This document shows, piece after piece, positions 19,718 to 27,230 of a stretch of DNA of 58,583 nucleotides; the first letter of the stretch is position 1, and each line of letters opens with the position of its first letter. The position numbers and the translations under genes were made by a program. Location: assembly GCF_030711595.1 (NCBI RefSeq), contig NZ_JAUJUJ010000005.1:67376-125958 (forward strand), in the 5' to 3' direction. Origin of the DNA: Stenotrophomonas sp. YIM B06876. Lineage in GTDB: Bacteria > Pseudomonadota > Gammaproteobacteria > Xanthomonadales > Xanthomonadaceae. A model generated the notes under the pieces. That model was not told where the DNA came from and searched no databases. It was given only the letters and a program-made list of their open reading frames with translations.

Positions 19718-19866
19718 GGTGGTGATCTGGCCTCACATGAACAAGCGCCCATTATGACGATTGGGGAAAGTCGTGCAGATGACACGCAGCTTTTCTTCCA
19801 GGGGCATCGTCGCCGGCGGCCGCCTGCGCTATCGTGCCACTCCCTGAAACAGCCCCGGATCGACAT

Positions 19867-21189
19867 ATGAAGCTGGTCTCTGCCTGGTTGCGGATTCCTT
19901 TCTGGCAACGCGTGGTGGCCGGTTTCGCGCTGGGTGTGCTGGCGGGCTCGCTGATGGGGCCGGCGGCGGAGGTCTGGTTCGGGCCACTGGGCGAGCTCTA
20001 CGTCACCCTGATCAAGATGATCGCCGTGCCGCTGGTGTTCTTCGCGGTGATCAACGCGATCTCCTCGTTGCACGGGCAGAAATCGGTTGCCGCGCTGGGC
20101 GGGCGCACATTCCTGTGGTTCCTGATCACCGCCGCACTCGCGGTCGGGGTAGGGCTGGCGGTCGGCACGATCATGCAGCCCGGCACCGGCAACCTCAGTC
20201 TCAGCATGGATTCGGCCTACACCCCGCGCGATGTGCCCAGCGCGGTCAAAGTGCTGATGGATGTGGTGCCGTCCAATCCGTTCTACGCATTGAGCGGGAT
20301 CGGCACCCGGCTCAACGCGGCCGGTGAAACCGTGCTTGCTGCCGGCCGCGGCTCGATCCTGCCGGTGATCTTCTTCGCCGGCCTGCTCGGCTTTGCCATG
20401 GTCAAGCTCGGCGAGAAAGTGGGTGAAGCGCGCAAGCTGGTCGGGCAGATGAGCGAGATCATGATCCAGGTCACGCGCTTCGTGCTGGAAATGACCCCGA
20501 TCGGCACCTTCGGCTTGATCGCCGGGCTGGTCGGCAGCTACGGCTTCGAGAAGCTGTTGCCGCTGGGCAGCTTCGTGCTGGCGCTGTATGTGGCCTGCGC
20601 TTTCCACATCCTCGTGGTGTACAGCGGCCTGCTGCTGTCGCACGGCTTGAATCCGCTGAAGTTTTTCCGCGGTGCGGCGCCGGGCATGCAGGTGGCGTTC
20701 GTCAGTTCGTCCAGCTTCGCGTCGATGCCGATGGCGATGCGTTCGATCACCGAGAACCTCGGCGTCAACAAGGATTACGCCTCGTTCGCGGTGCCGCTGG
20801 GCGCCAGCATCAAGATGGACGGCTGCGGCGCGATCTATCCGGCGTTGTGCGCGGTTTTCATCGCCCAGTACACCGGCGTGCCACTGACCCCGGAGCAGTA
20901 CGTGGTGGTGCTGATCGCCTCGGTGCTGGGCAGTTTCGGCACCGCCGGCGTGCCCGGCACCGCGGTGGTGATGGCCACGGTGGTGCTCAGTGCCGCCAAT
21001 CTGCCGCTGGAAGCGATCGGCTACCTGTATGCGATCGACCGGGTGCTCGACATGATGCGCACCATGACCAACGTGACCGGGCAGATGGTGGTGCCGGTGC
21101 TGGTGGCCAAGGAAAGCGGACTGCTCGACCAGCAGGTGTACGACGCAGGGAGCAATCCGGTCGGCGCCCGCGATACCGCCAGCGACTGA
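19867..21189 (+). CDS. Dicarboxylate/amino acid:cation (Na+ or H+) symporter
   Basis: 440-aa inner-membrane transporter of the DAACS (SLC1-like) family. The hydrophobic profile fits eight helices plus two re-entrant hairpins. The serine-rich HP1 tip is SSSSFASMPMAM (about residues 290-301), and the helix 7 motif reads IKMDGCGAIYP where most members have NMDGT. Helix 8 has MMRTMTNVTGQ, where the family usually has an RTxxNVxGD-like motif. The substrate therefore cannot be transferred from GltP or DctA. I chose the ATG at 19867 (start of KLVSAWLRIPFWQRV); an upstream in-frame ATG at 19834 adds eleven unlikely residues. Confidence 0.9.
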   Translation: MKLVSAWLRIPFWQRVVAGFALGVLAGSLMGPAAEVWFGPLGELYVTLIKMIAVPLVFFAVINAISSLHGQKSVAALGGRTFLWFLITAALAVGVGLAVGTIMQPGTGNLSLSMDSAYTPRDVPSAVKVLMDVVPSNPFYALSGIGTRLNAAGETVLAAGRGSILPVIFFAGLLGFAMVKLGEKVGEARKLVGQMSEIMIQVTRFVLEMTPIGTFGLIAGLVGSYGFEKLLPLGSFVLALYVACAFHILVVYSGLLLSHGLNPLKFFRGAAPGMQVAFVSSSSFASMPMAMRSITENLGVNKDYASFAVPLGASIKMDGCGAIYPALCAVFIAQYTGVPLTPEQYVVVLIASVLGSFGTAGVPGTAVVMATVVLSAANLPLEAIGYLYAIDRVLDMMRTMTNVTGQMVVPVLVAKESGLLDQQVYDAGSNPVGARDTASD

Positions 21190-21578
21190 GAACGCCATTC
21201 CCCCGGTCATGCGGGCCAGCGGCATGCACCCATCGGCGACATGCGCCGCCCGGCGTTTTTCGCCATCCTCCCGCGGCGTCCTGCATGCCCCCTGCGCGTG
21301 CACCAGGCCGCGCGGCTGCCGGCCGGTTCGACGGGCGTTGACCTCATTCCCGCAGACCGCTTGCCGCTATTCCAGAGCGGCTGGGCTGCGCGCGGATCTC
21401 GCCCCACGGTGCCCGGCATAGGCCTGCGCTGAACGCCTGCGGCACACCGGCGCGCGCGCAATCCCTGCGTCGGGACTGCCGACCGCGGTGCGTATCCGCG
21501 TCCTGGCGCTGGGCCGTGGGCTTCGATCGGCAGCCGCATGAGTGTTGCCGGTTCTGTTGTTCGCGGCTGAGTTCCGGG

Positions 21579-21595
21579 TGTAACAGGGTGTTGCA
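21579..21595. promoter_or_regulatory. Candidate enhancer site 1 (inverted repeat)
   Basis: TGTAACA-GGG-TGTTGCA is a 7-3-7 inverted repeat with one mismatch, 168 bp upstream of the sigma-54 promoter start. The position is normal for an enhancer-binding protein site. Assignment to the regulator at 27231-28565 is inference. Confidence 0.5.
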
Positions 21596-21599
21596 TCGG

Positions 21600-21621
21600 G
21601 GTGTATCACAAGCGTTACACC
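21600..21621. promoter_or_regulatory. Candidate enhancer site 2 (inverted repeat)
   Basis: GGTGTATC-N6-GTTACACC is an 8-bp inverted repeat with one mismatch that shares the TGTA/TACA half-site with the neighbouring sites but with different spacing. It lies 5 bp after site 1. Confidence 0.4.
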
Positions 21622-21684
21622 CGGCCAGCGCCACTGGCAGCAGGCCTGTCCGCCGGTGAATACGCGCCAGTTCGATAACCGGCG

Positions 21685-21701
21685 TTGAACACGTTGTTAC
21701 A
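21685..21701. promoter_or_regulatory. Candidate enhancer site 3 (inverted repeat)
   Basis: TTGAACA-CGT-TGTTACA repeats the 7-3-7 architecture of site 1; the right half is a perfect TGTTACA and the left half matches at five of seven positions. It is 62 bp upstream of the sigma-54 promoter. Confidence 0.4.
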
Positions 21702-21762
21702 TCCGCGTGGGATTTTTGTAATTCAATCTCTCCAAGTGTCTGTTTTAAAACATAAAAAAGTG

Positions 21763-21779
21763 TTGGCACGATAGCTGCG
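21763..21779 (+). promoter_or_regulatory. Sigma-54 (RpoN) promoter of the fap-like operon
   Basis: TTGGCACG-ATAG-CTGCG matches the -24/-12 consensus (YTGGCACG-N4-TTGCW). GG is at 21765-21766 and GC at 21777-21778, separated by exactly 10 bp. Transcription would begin near 21790, about 13 bp before the first start codon. A sigma-54 activator gene lies at the other end of the operon. Confidence 0.82.
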
Positions 21780-21802
21780 TTCTCCCGTCCTGAAGACAGG
21801 CA

Positions 21803-22348
21803 ATGGATGGGGCAATGAACAGCAAGTACACATCTGCAAACATCGGTCTGATGACTGTCGTGGTTGCGCTGGCCATGTCGTCCTGGACGGCGCAGGCCTC
21901 CGGTGCGCGCCAAGGCGTGAAGGCCCAACCTGGCGAGATCGTGTTGCTGCGTGATGTGTCCGCGCGCCCGGCCTATCGTCCGGCCCCTCCCGGCATGGCG
22001 CTGATCGTCAATCCCTCACCCAGGCGCGAGCTGGGCCAGTCCCTCGGTGTGGGCACGGGCATGGATGAACTGGGCGATGACGACTACGCCACCCTCGGGT
22101 CCAGCCTGGGCGATACCCAGCCGCAAACGCAGACGACGGTCGAGCGGGTGACCGGCAACGCGCTGAACGGTGCACTGGGCCGGGTGACGGGAGAGGGCGG
22201 GGCGCTGTCTGGCGGCCAGCTCAGCCAGGCGATCGGTGGGCCCATGGGCGCCGTAACCGGGGCGACCCGCGGAATCGGTGACCAGGTACGCGGGGCGCTG
22301 GCGCAGTTCCCGCTGGCCCAGCCCGCTGCCGGCCCGGGCGGCCGGTGA
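21803..22348 (+). CDS. Secreted protein in the fapA position of the amyloid-like operon
   Basis: 181-aa exported protein, first gene of the six-gene operon. A signal peptide with core LMTVVVALAMSSWTAQA is followed by an extended Pro/Arg-rich segment (EIVLLRDVSARPAYRPAPPG) and an acidic ELGDDDYATLGS motif near residue 93. The C-terminal third is Gly/Gln/Ala-rich and low in aromatics. In Pseudomonas the first gene, fapA, encodes a small periplasmic protein thought to modulate fibre composition; I infer equivalence mainly from position. The start could be 21803 or the in-frame ATG at 21815, which has GGATGG upstream but close. The stop overlaps a GTG in the frame of the next gene. Confidence 0.7.
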   Translation: MDGAMNSKYTSANIGLMTVVVALAMSSWTAQASGARQGVKAQPGEIVLLRDVSARPAYRPAPPGMALIVNPSPRRELGQSLGVGTGMDELGDDDYATLGSSLGDTQPQTQTTVERVTGNALNGALGRVTGEGGALSGGQLSQAIGGPMGAVTGATRGIGDQVRGALAQFPLAQPAAGPGGR

Positions 22349-22359
22349 GGGCCCGGCAT

Positions 22360-22995
22360 ATGAACCGGTTCCTTCTTGCGCTGCTGGTTGCCGCTTCGAC
22401 TGCGGGCGCATCTGTCGCCCAGGCGCAGTCGGCCGACGGTTACAGCGGAATGCTTTCCTACCTGACGACAGCCACCCGTATTGACGGGCAGGCCCTGTCC
22501 GGCAGCAGCGGCGCGATCGCCGTGAACATGGCTGCGGGCGATCTCAACCTGCAGGCCAACCTGCACAGCATGGCGGTCGGCCATAGCGCTTCGGCCACGG
22601 TCAGCGCCCGGCAGCAACAGCAGGACAACATCCACGACATGCCGCTGCATGCCTCCGCCACCCTGGGTGGCCAGGCGCTGGCAGGAGCCAACGGCATCGC
22701 GTCAATCAATCAGGTCAGTGGCAGCGGCAACGCGGAACTCAATTCCGTGGTCGCGGTACTGGCCGACCAGGGCATACGCGAAACGACCGAAGAAGCACTG
22801 GCTTCCGCAGGTGCGGTCGCGTCGGCAGGGGGGCAGGGCACCGCCGGTGGCGCATCGTCACCGGGGACCCGCAAGGTCGGAGTTGAAGCCTCCGCATTGC
22901 GTGGCTTTGACGGTGTGTTGCAACTCAATCAGATCGCGGGATCAGGCAACGCGACGGACAACCAGCTGAGCATCTCCGTGCAACCCGTTCCGTGA
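22360..22995 (+). CDS. fapB: FapB-like minor amyloid subunit
   Basis: 211-aa secreted protein with a signal peptide ending at about VAQA (residue 22). The mature chain is built from three imperfect repeats at about residues 40-73, 101-134 and 174-207. Each has the shape ALxGxxGxxxxNxxxGxxNxxxN (first repeat QALSGSSGAIAVNMAAGDLN; second QALAGANGIASINQVSGSGN; third SALRGFDGVLQLNQIAGSGN). Linkers are rich in Ala, Ser, Gln and Gly. This three-repeat layout and composition are those of Fap amyloid subunits, and its place before the larger subunit suggests the nucleator FapB. There is no cysteine, unlike the C-terminal CxxC reported for Pseudomonas Fap subunits. The ATG at 22360 follows GAGGG and is preferred to the GTG at 22345. 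Confidence 0.7.
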   Translation: MNRFLLALLVAASTAGASVAQAQSADGYSGMLSYLTTATRIDGQALSGSSGAIAVNMAAGDLNLQANLHSMAVGHSASATVSARQQQQDNIHDMPLHASATLGGQALAGANGIASINQVSGSGNAELNSVVAVLADQGIRETTEEALASAGAVASAGGQGTAGGASSPGTRKVGVEASALRGFDGVLQLNQIAGSGNATDNQLSISVQPVP

Positions 22996-23041
22996 TGAAA
23001 CGTTCCATCCACCCGATGTAGAACCAAAAGAAGAGGGCACC

Positions 23042-24232
23042 ATGAAAGCGAATATGAAATGGACGGTACTCGCCATGGCTGTTGCCGGACTGACGGCCAG
23101 TACGGCAGCTTTTGCACAGAGCGAGGGTGGCGACCGCCACCGTGGTGACAGGGACCGGCATAACGTTGAGGTGAACCTGAAGAAGGATCTGAGCCTGAGT
23201 TCGGATATCGACTTCTACGGCGATCCCGAGGTCGATGGCTATATCTATCTGGATTCGGCCGCGATTGCGATCGTCGACAACCGCCAGTCGGTTTCCGGCA
23301 ACCACGGAACGAACGACAAACTGACCAACGATGCCTCGATCAGCGAGGATGTCGCCGCGGGCGCGTCTGGCAACCTGGGCTTCAACGTTGCCGCCGGCGA
23401 CAACAACGCGCAGGACAATGCCGCCTCGCTGTCGGCCGCTGATGCTTCTTTCAGCTTTGGTATGGCCGATGCGGAAGTGTTCGTAAACCAGAGCGGTACG
23501 CGGAACACCACCACCAACCATGGTGTGATCAATAACGCCGGCCTCAGCGGCAGCGCGTTTGCGGGTGCCAGCGGCAACATCGGTGTCAACGTGACCTCGG
23601 GCAACAACAACGAGCAGAAGAACGCGCTCGCCGCTTCCGTGGCCACCAGTGCGTATGCCCAGTCGAGCATCAGCTCGAACCAGGTGTCCTCGGACAATAC
23701 CGTCAGCAACAACGGCATGGCTGAGCGCCACGAAAGCACCATCGATGTCGCGATGCACGGCACGGTCAGAGGCTCGACCAGTGGCACCGCTACGGGCACC
23801 TATGAAGGTCGGGGCAACTCCTACCAGAAGACCAACTTCTACGTGGACAACTGGTCGTCGGAGACACATCCGGGTGGAAATGGGACCGGCCACAGCGATT
23901 GGGACATCGATAGCCAGGGTGCCGTCCGCAATCCGTACAAGTCGGGCGTAGGCGGCATGGCGTGGGATACCGACGAGCATGGCAACCTGTCCTTGCGGGA
24001 AATGGGCACGGCTGACCTGACTGCCAGCCTCAGTGGCTCTATCGTCGATGTCGACTGGGTCGTGGTGAATGCCACCAACACCGCTGCGCTGTCCGGCAGT
24101 GCCTTCTCCGGCGCCTCCGGCAACATCGGTGTGAACATCTCGGCCGGTACCGGCAACCTGCAAGCCAACAGCCTGGCCTTGGCCGTGGCGCAACCGTCGA
24201 CTGGCGGTGGCGGTAACCCGGGCGGCGAGTAA
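23042..24232 (+). CDS. fapC: FapC-like major amyloid subunit
   Basis: 396-aa secreted protein. A signal peptide ends at AAFAQ (residue 26), followed by a charged His/Arg/Asp-rich segment (29-41). Three repeats carry the core GASGNIGVNVxxGxxNxQxN at about 97-131 (GASGNLGFNVAAGDNNAQDN), 166-200 and 348-382. The first linker is short (about 35 aa), while the second is about 147 aa and unusual, with aromatic and charged stretches (YQKTNFYVDNW, HSDWDIDSQG). Repeats share their consensus with the preceding protein, so both are probably co-assembling fibre subunits. No cysteines are present. AGAGGG precedes the ATG. Automated pipelines may name such proteins adhesin or heme utilisation protein; I see no support for heme binding. 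Confidence 0.74.
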   Translation: MKANMKWTVLAMAVAGLTASTAAFAQSEGGDRHRGDRDRHNVEVNLKKDLSLSSDIDFYGDPEVDGYIYLDSAAIAIVDNRQSVSGNHGTNDKLTNDASISEDVAAGASGNLGFNVAAGDNNAQDNAASLSAADASFSFGMADAEVFVNQSGTRNTTTNHGVINNAGLSGSAFAGASGNIGVNVTSGNNNEQKNALAASVATSAYAQSSISSNQVSSDNTVSNNGMAERHESTIDVAMHGTVRGSTSGTATGTYEGRGNSYQKTNFYVDNWSSETHPGGNGTGHSDWDIDSQGAVRNPYKSGVGGMAWDTDEHGNLSLREMGTADLTASLSGSIVDVDWVVVNATNTAALSGSAFSGASGNIGVNISAGTGNLQANSLALAVAQPSTGGGGNPGGE

Positions 24233-24307
24233 GCGTGTCCTGTTGATCAGGCAATACGCGTTCAGAGCAGAAAACCCGGTCATCCGCCAATGACCGGGCT
24301 ACCCCGG

Positions 24308-24350
24308 GAGCTCCTGCCCCTCCTCCCCCTTGGGGCAGGGGCTCCTTTCT
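24308..24350 (+). terminator. Intra-operon hairpin between fapC-like and fapD-like genes
   Basis: A 13-bp stem (24308-24320 with 24332-24344) containing one G-U wobble encloses an 11-nt pyrimidine-rich loop and is followed by CTTTCT. It sits in the only large gap (138 bp) of the operon. It could partially terminate or block 3' decay, keeping subunit mRNA above export-gene mRNA; this role is inferred. Confidence 0.5.
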
Positions 24351-24370
24351 GACATGGAGAAGGTCCGGGT

Positions 24371-25072
24371 ATGTTGCGCATCGTTGTGGTCCCGCTGTTG
24401 GCAATGCTTGCGTATGCCGGCCCGGTGCGTGCAGGTGACGTCGGCTTCAGCGGGGTATTGCCGAACGGCGCCATCTATACGCAGAAGATCGAAAGCATGC
24501 AGGAGCGGCGCTTCCGCAACCTGGTGCGGCAGCACACCGACTACAGCTGTGGGGCCGCCGCGCTGGCGACGATCCTTCGTTACGCCTACCACCTGGATGC
24601 CGACGAAAACACGGTGATCCAGGGAATGATGGCAGTGGCAGACCCGGCCCTGGTGCAACAGCGCGGTTTTTCGTTGCTGGATATCAAGCGCTATGTCGAA
24701 TCGATGGGCATGCGTGGCCGCGGCTACCGGATCAATGAGGAACGCCTGCGCTCGTTGCGCGTGCCAGGCCTGGTACTGATGGATGTCCGCGGATTCCGCC
24801 ATTTTGTCGTCCTCAAGCAGGTCCGCGACGACATGGCCGAAGTGGCCGATCCCATACTGGGGAATCGGGTGATACCGCTCAAGGACTTTCTGGCGGCATG
24901 GCCCTCCAGGGCGGTGTTCGTGGTTATCGGCAGCGACTTCGACCGCAATACGGTGCTGTTGCAGCCCAGTGAGAAACCCAGTGCCCGCGCGTTGTATGCG
25001 CGGCAGGGGCAAGGACCAATTACCGATGCCGAGCTGGTGGACTTCGGGTTCACCCATGCCGACCTGTTTTGA
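24371..25072 (+). CDS. fapD: FapD-like C39 family peptidase
   Basis: 233-aa exported cysteine peptidase of family C39. A signal peptide (about 1-21) is followed by QHTDYSCGAAALATILRYAY, with oxyanion Gln54 and nucleophile Cys60; His144 lies in RGFRHFVVLK and Asp160 in VADPILG. The triad is intact. Classical C39 domains are fused to bacteriocin ABC exporters, but here there is no transmembrane or ATPase region; a free periplasmic C39 protein is exactly what FapD is in Pseudomonas amyloid operons. Its substrate is probably a Fap component, which is not proven here. It ends 12 bp before the next gene. Confidence 0.8.
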   Translation: MLRIVVVPLLAMLAYAGPVRAGDVGFSGVLPNGAIYTQKIESMQERRFRNLVRQHTDYSCGAAALATILRYAYHLDADENTVIQGMMAVADPALVQQRGFSLLDIKRYVESMGMRGRGYRINEERLRSLRVPGLVLMDVRGFRHFVVLKQVRDDMAEVADPILGNRVIPLKDFLAAWPSRAVFVVIGSDFDRNTVLLQPSEKPSARALYARQGQGPITDAELVDFGFTHADLF

Positions 25073-25084
25073 AGGAGTTCGATC

Positions 25085-25849
25085 ATGAACATCGCAACCC
25101 CGGGTTGTATCGCGCTGGCGCTGATGCTCGCGATCCCCGCCCATGCCGCCGAAACCGACGGCAAGCCCGGTAAGGGCCTGCAGGAAATTCCCGATCCGGA
25201 GCTCAACCTGATGCGCGGCCGCTACACCGTGGGCGGCAATGCAGTGGCCTGGTTCGGGGTGACCATGATCTCCACCTGGCAGACCGCGACCGGGCAGAAC
25301 CTGCAGGGCGCGATGACGCTGGGAATGGATTTCACCCAGGGCAGCACGCCCAAGGTCAGCTTCACCCCCAGCGTGAATATCACCGCCGCCAACGCCCCCT
25401 TGCCGGATACCGCCGGACGCAGTGTTGATGGCAGCGGGCTGCAGAACGTGGCCGGGCTGGTGCAGAGCGTGCAGGTGGCGGGTGACGACAACCGTGCCAG
25501 CAATGCCATGCATTTGAATGTGCGCGACGGCGGGCCGATCCCCGGCGGCAGCGGCACATCCACCGGGCAATCGGAAATGCACCAGGGCAACGCCAGTGCG
25601 CAAGTCAGCTTCGATGGCAGTGCCGCGAAGGTGCTGTTGCAGATCGACGGCCAAGGCGCTGTGCAGCAGTGGATGCGCAGTGGCAGCGTGGGCCAGAGCA
25701 TCCAGTTGATGGCCGACGGGCAGCAGGCGGGCAACCGGCTGCAGATCGATCTGCTGAGGCAATCGCTGGTGGACAACCTGCCGCTGGCGCAAAACGTGGC
25801 CCAGGCTATCACGCTGACACGGGGCTTCGGCCCGGGCGTGGGCCAATGA
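25085..25849 (+). CDS. fapE: FapE-like secreted protein
   Basis: 254-aa secreted protein. A signal peptide ends at AHAA (about residue 21). An N-terminal motif LQEIPDPELNLMRGRYTVGG leads into AWFGVTMISTWQTATGQNLQ, a pattern I associate with FapE-type proteins (DxELxxMRGR followed by FGVxMxxxWQ). The rest is Gly/Gln/Ser-rich with amyloid-subunit-like composition (GSVGQSIQLMADGQQAGN) and no cysteine. FapE is reported as a minor extracellular fibre component. GAAGGAGT is at ideal spacing before the ATG, and the gene lies 12 bp after fapD, so it is in the same transcript. Confidence 0.68.
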   Translation: MNIATPGCIALALMLAIPAHAAETDGKPGKGLQEIPDPELNLMRGRYTVGGNAVAWFGVTMISTWQTATGQNLQGAMTLGMDFTQGSTPKVSFTPSVNITAANAPLPDTAGRSVDGSGLQNVAGLVQSVQVAGDDNRASNAMHLNVRDGGPIPGGSGTSTGQSEMHQGNASAQVSFDGSAAKVLLQIDGQGAVQQWMRSGSVGQSIQLMADGQQAGNRLQIDLLRQSLVDNLPLAQNVAQAITLTRGFGPGVGQ

Positions 25850-25902
25850 TCCAGCCAAACTGAGGCTGGCAACCGGAAAAATCCCTGCGGAGGAGTTCGA
25901 AA

Positions 25903-27189
25903 ATGAAGCGACTGGCGATGGCGGCGCTGGTAAGCCTTGCGATGGTTTCGTCAAAAGTGGCGGCGCAAGAGCCAGCCCCGGGTCCGAGTAGTGACGAAGC
26001 CGATATGAAGGCGTTGATGGCGCAACTGGAAGCACTCAAGGCCAGCTATGCGCAGGAAGTGCGCCGGTTGCGTGAGCTGGATATGCAGGTGCAGGCGATG
26101 CAGTCGCGGATTGGTGGCAAAGCGGGGACGCCGCTGCCCGCCGCGCCGCAGACTGCGGCAACCCCGCCTGCCTCCAGCGAAGGGTATGCCAGCAGCGCTG
26201 AAGAAGCGCAGGAAGCCAAAGAGGCGACAAAGCGCAGCGTGAATGACGTCAAGCAACAGCAGTCCGCGCTGTTCAACCAGCGGCTGATCCTGGAGAACAG
26301 CGTCACCTACGCGCGCTATGACCGCAAGCAACTGACCCTCAACGGCTTTCTCGCGTTGGATGCGATCTTCCTGGGCAACATCGCGATCGAGAATGTCGAG
26401 TCCGATTCGCTGACCTACAACTTCGCCGCGCGCTGGGGGGTCAATCCCAAACTCACGTTGAACCTGGACGTACCGTATCTGGCGCGCAAAACCATCTATC
26501 AGAAGGGCGGCGCAGGCGGATCGGCCGCAGCGATCGCGCAGGAGGAAACCAATGGCAATGGCATCGGTGATGTCAGTGTGAGCGCCAACTACCGGTTGTT
26601 CCCGGAAGGTCGCCGGCGGCCGGAAACGGTGATGACCGTCGGAGTCACCGCGCCCACCGGGCGCGAGCCGTATGGCCTGGACTGGAAAGTGATCGAACGC
26701 GACAACGACGACTTCATCCGCTTTGCGGTTCCGGACCAGCAGCCCACCGGCAATGGTTTGTGGCAGGCGAACGTCGGTCTTTCCGCGGTAAAGACCGCGG
26801 ATCCTGCGATCCTGTTCGGCAATATCGGCTACATCCGCTCGTTCAAACGCAGCTTCAATGACATCGACGTAAATCCGGACACGAAAAGCCCGGGTGAGGT
26901 GGAGCTGGGCAACTCGTACTATTTCGGCGCGGGCGTGGCCTTCGCCTTCAACGAGCGCACCAGCCTGAGCATTTCCTTCAGTGACCGTCTGAGCGCCCGC
27001 GCATCCACCCGGTTCAAGGGCGGGCAATGGACCAAAGTGATCGGCAGTGATGCCAATGCAGGCACGCTCAATCTCGGCGTGACCTATGCGCTGACCCCGC
27101 ATACCACCCTGGTCAGTCTGCTGGGCATCGGCCTGACCCCGGACGCTCCGGATTTCACCCTGGCCTTCAAGGTGCCGTACATGCTGTGA
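25903..27189 (+). CDS. fapF: FapF-like outer-membrane amyloid secretion channel
   Basis: 428-aa outer-membrane protein. A signal peptide (about 1-22) is followed by a heptad-rich coiled coil (about 31-70, ADMKALMAQLEALKASYAQ), an Ala/Pro linker, a second helical stretch (EEAQEAKEATKRSV) and then a beta-barrel from about residue 125. The conserved entry block is YARYDRKQLTLNGFLALDA followed by IFLGNI. Alternating barrel strands run to the C-terminal FKVPYML. A trimeric barrel with an N-terminal coiled coil that gates it is the known structure of Pseudomonas FapF, which exports Fap subunits. Strong AGGAG before the ATG. It is the last gene of the operon and converges on the activator gene. Confidence 0.76.
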   Translation: MKRLAMAALVSLAMVSSKVAAQEPAPGPSSDEADMKALMAQLEALKASYAQEVRRLRELDMQVQAMQSRIGGKAGTPLPAAPQTAATPPASSEGYASSAEEAQEAKEATKRSVNDVKQQQSALFNQRLILENSVTYARYDRKQLTLNGFLALDAIFLGNIAIENVESDSLTYNFAARWGVNPKLTLNLDVPYLARKTIYQKGGAGGSAAAIAQEETNGNGIGDVSVSANYRLFPEGRRRPETVMTVGVTAPTGREPYGLDWKVIERDNDDFIRFAVPDQQPTGNGLWQANVGLSAVKTADPAILFGNIGYIRSFKRSFNDIDVNPDTKSPGEVELGNSYYFGAGVAFAFNERTSLSISFSDRLSARASTRFKGGQWTKVIGSDANAGTLNLGVTYALTPHTTLVSLLGIGLTPDAPDFTLAFKVPYML

Positions 27190-27197
27190 GTCCGCCC

Positions 27198-27222
27198 GGG
27201 TCGGTGTGCATCGCACCGACCC
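27198..27222. terminator. Shared hairpin between converging fapF-like and activator genes
   Basis: A perfect 9-bp stem GGGTCGGTG/CACCGACCC with a 7-nt loop lies in the 41-bp gap between two convergent stops. There is no T-tract on either side, so it may be a pause or processing structure more than an intrinsic terminator. Confidence 0.4.
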
Positions 27223-27230
27223 TCTGGCGC

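Larger units (their letters stand above)
21190..21802. other. 613-bp intergenic region holding the fap-like operon promoter
   Basis: No coding sequence is supported here. The first 350 bp are GC-rich with a small CGCC/GGCG stem followed by TTTTT (21244-21260) that could weakly end the symporter transcript. From about 21570 the composition shifts to AT-rich, with three inverted repeats and a sigma-54 promoter, listed separately. The AT-rich run at 21705-21765 could be bendable DNA between enhancer and promoter; I did not find a clear IHF consensus. Confidence 0.7.

Noticed and set aside
24371..25072. C39 peptidase considered as part of a bacteriocin export system
   Set aside because: No ABC transporter, no HlyD-type protein and no short double-glycine precursor were found nearby; the amyloid-operon context explains it better.
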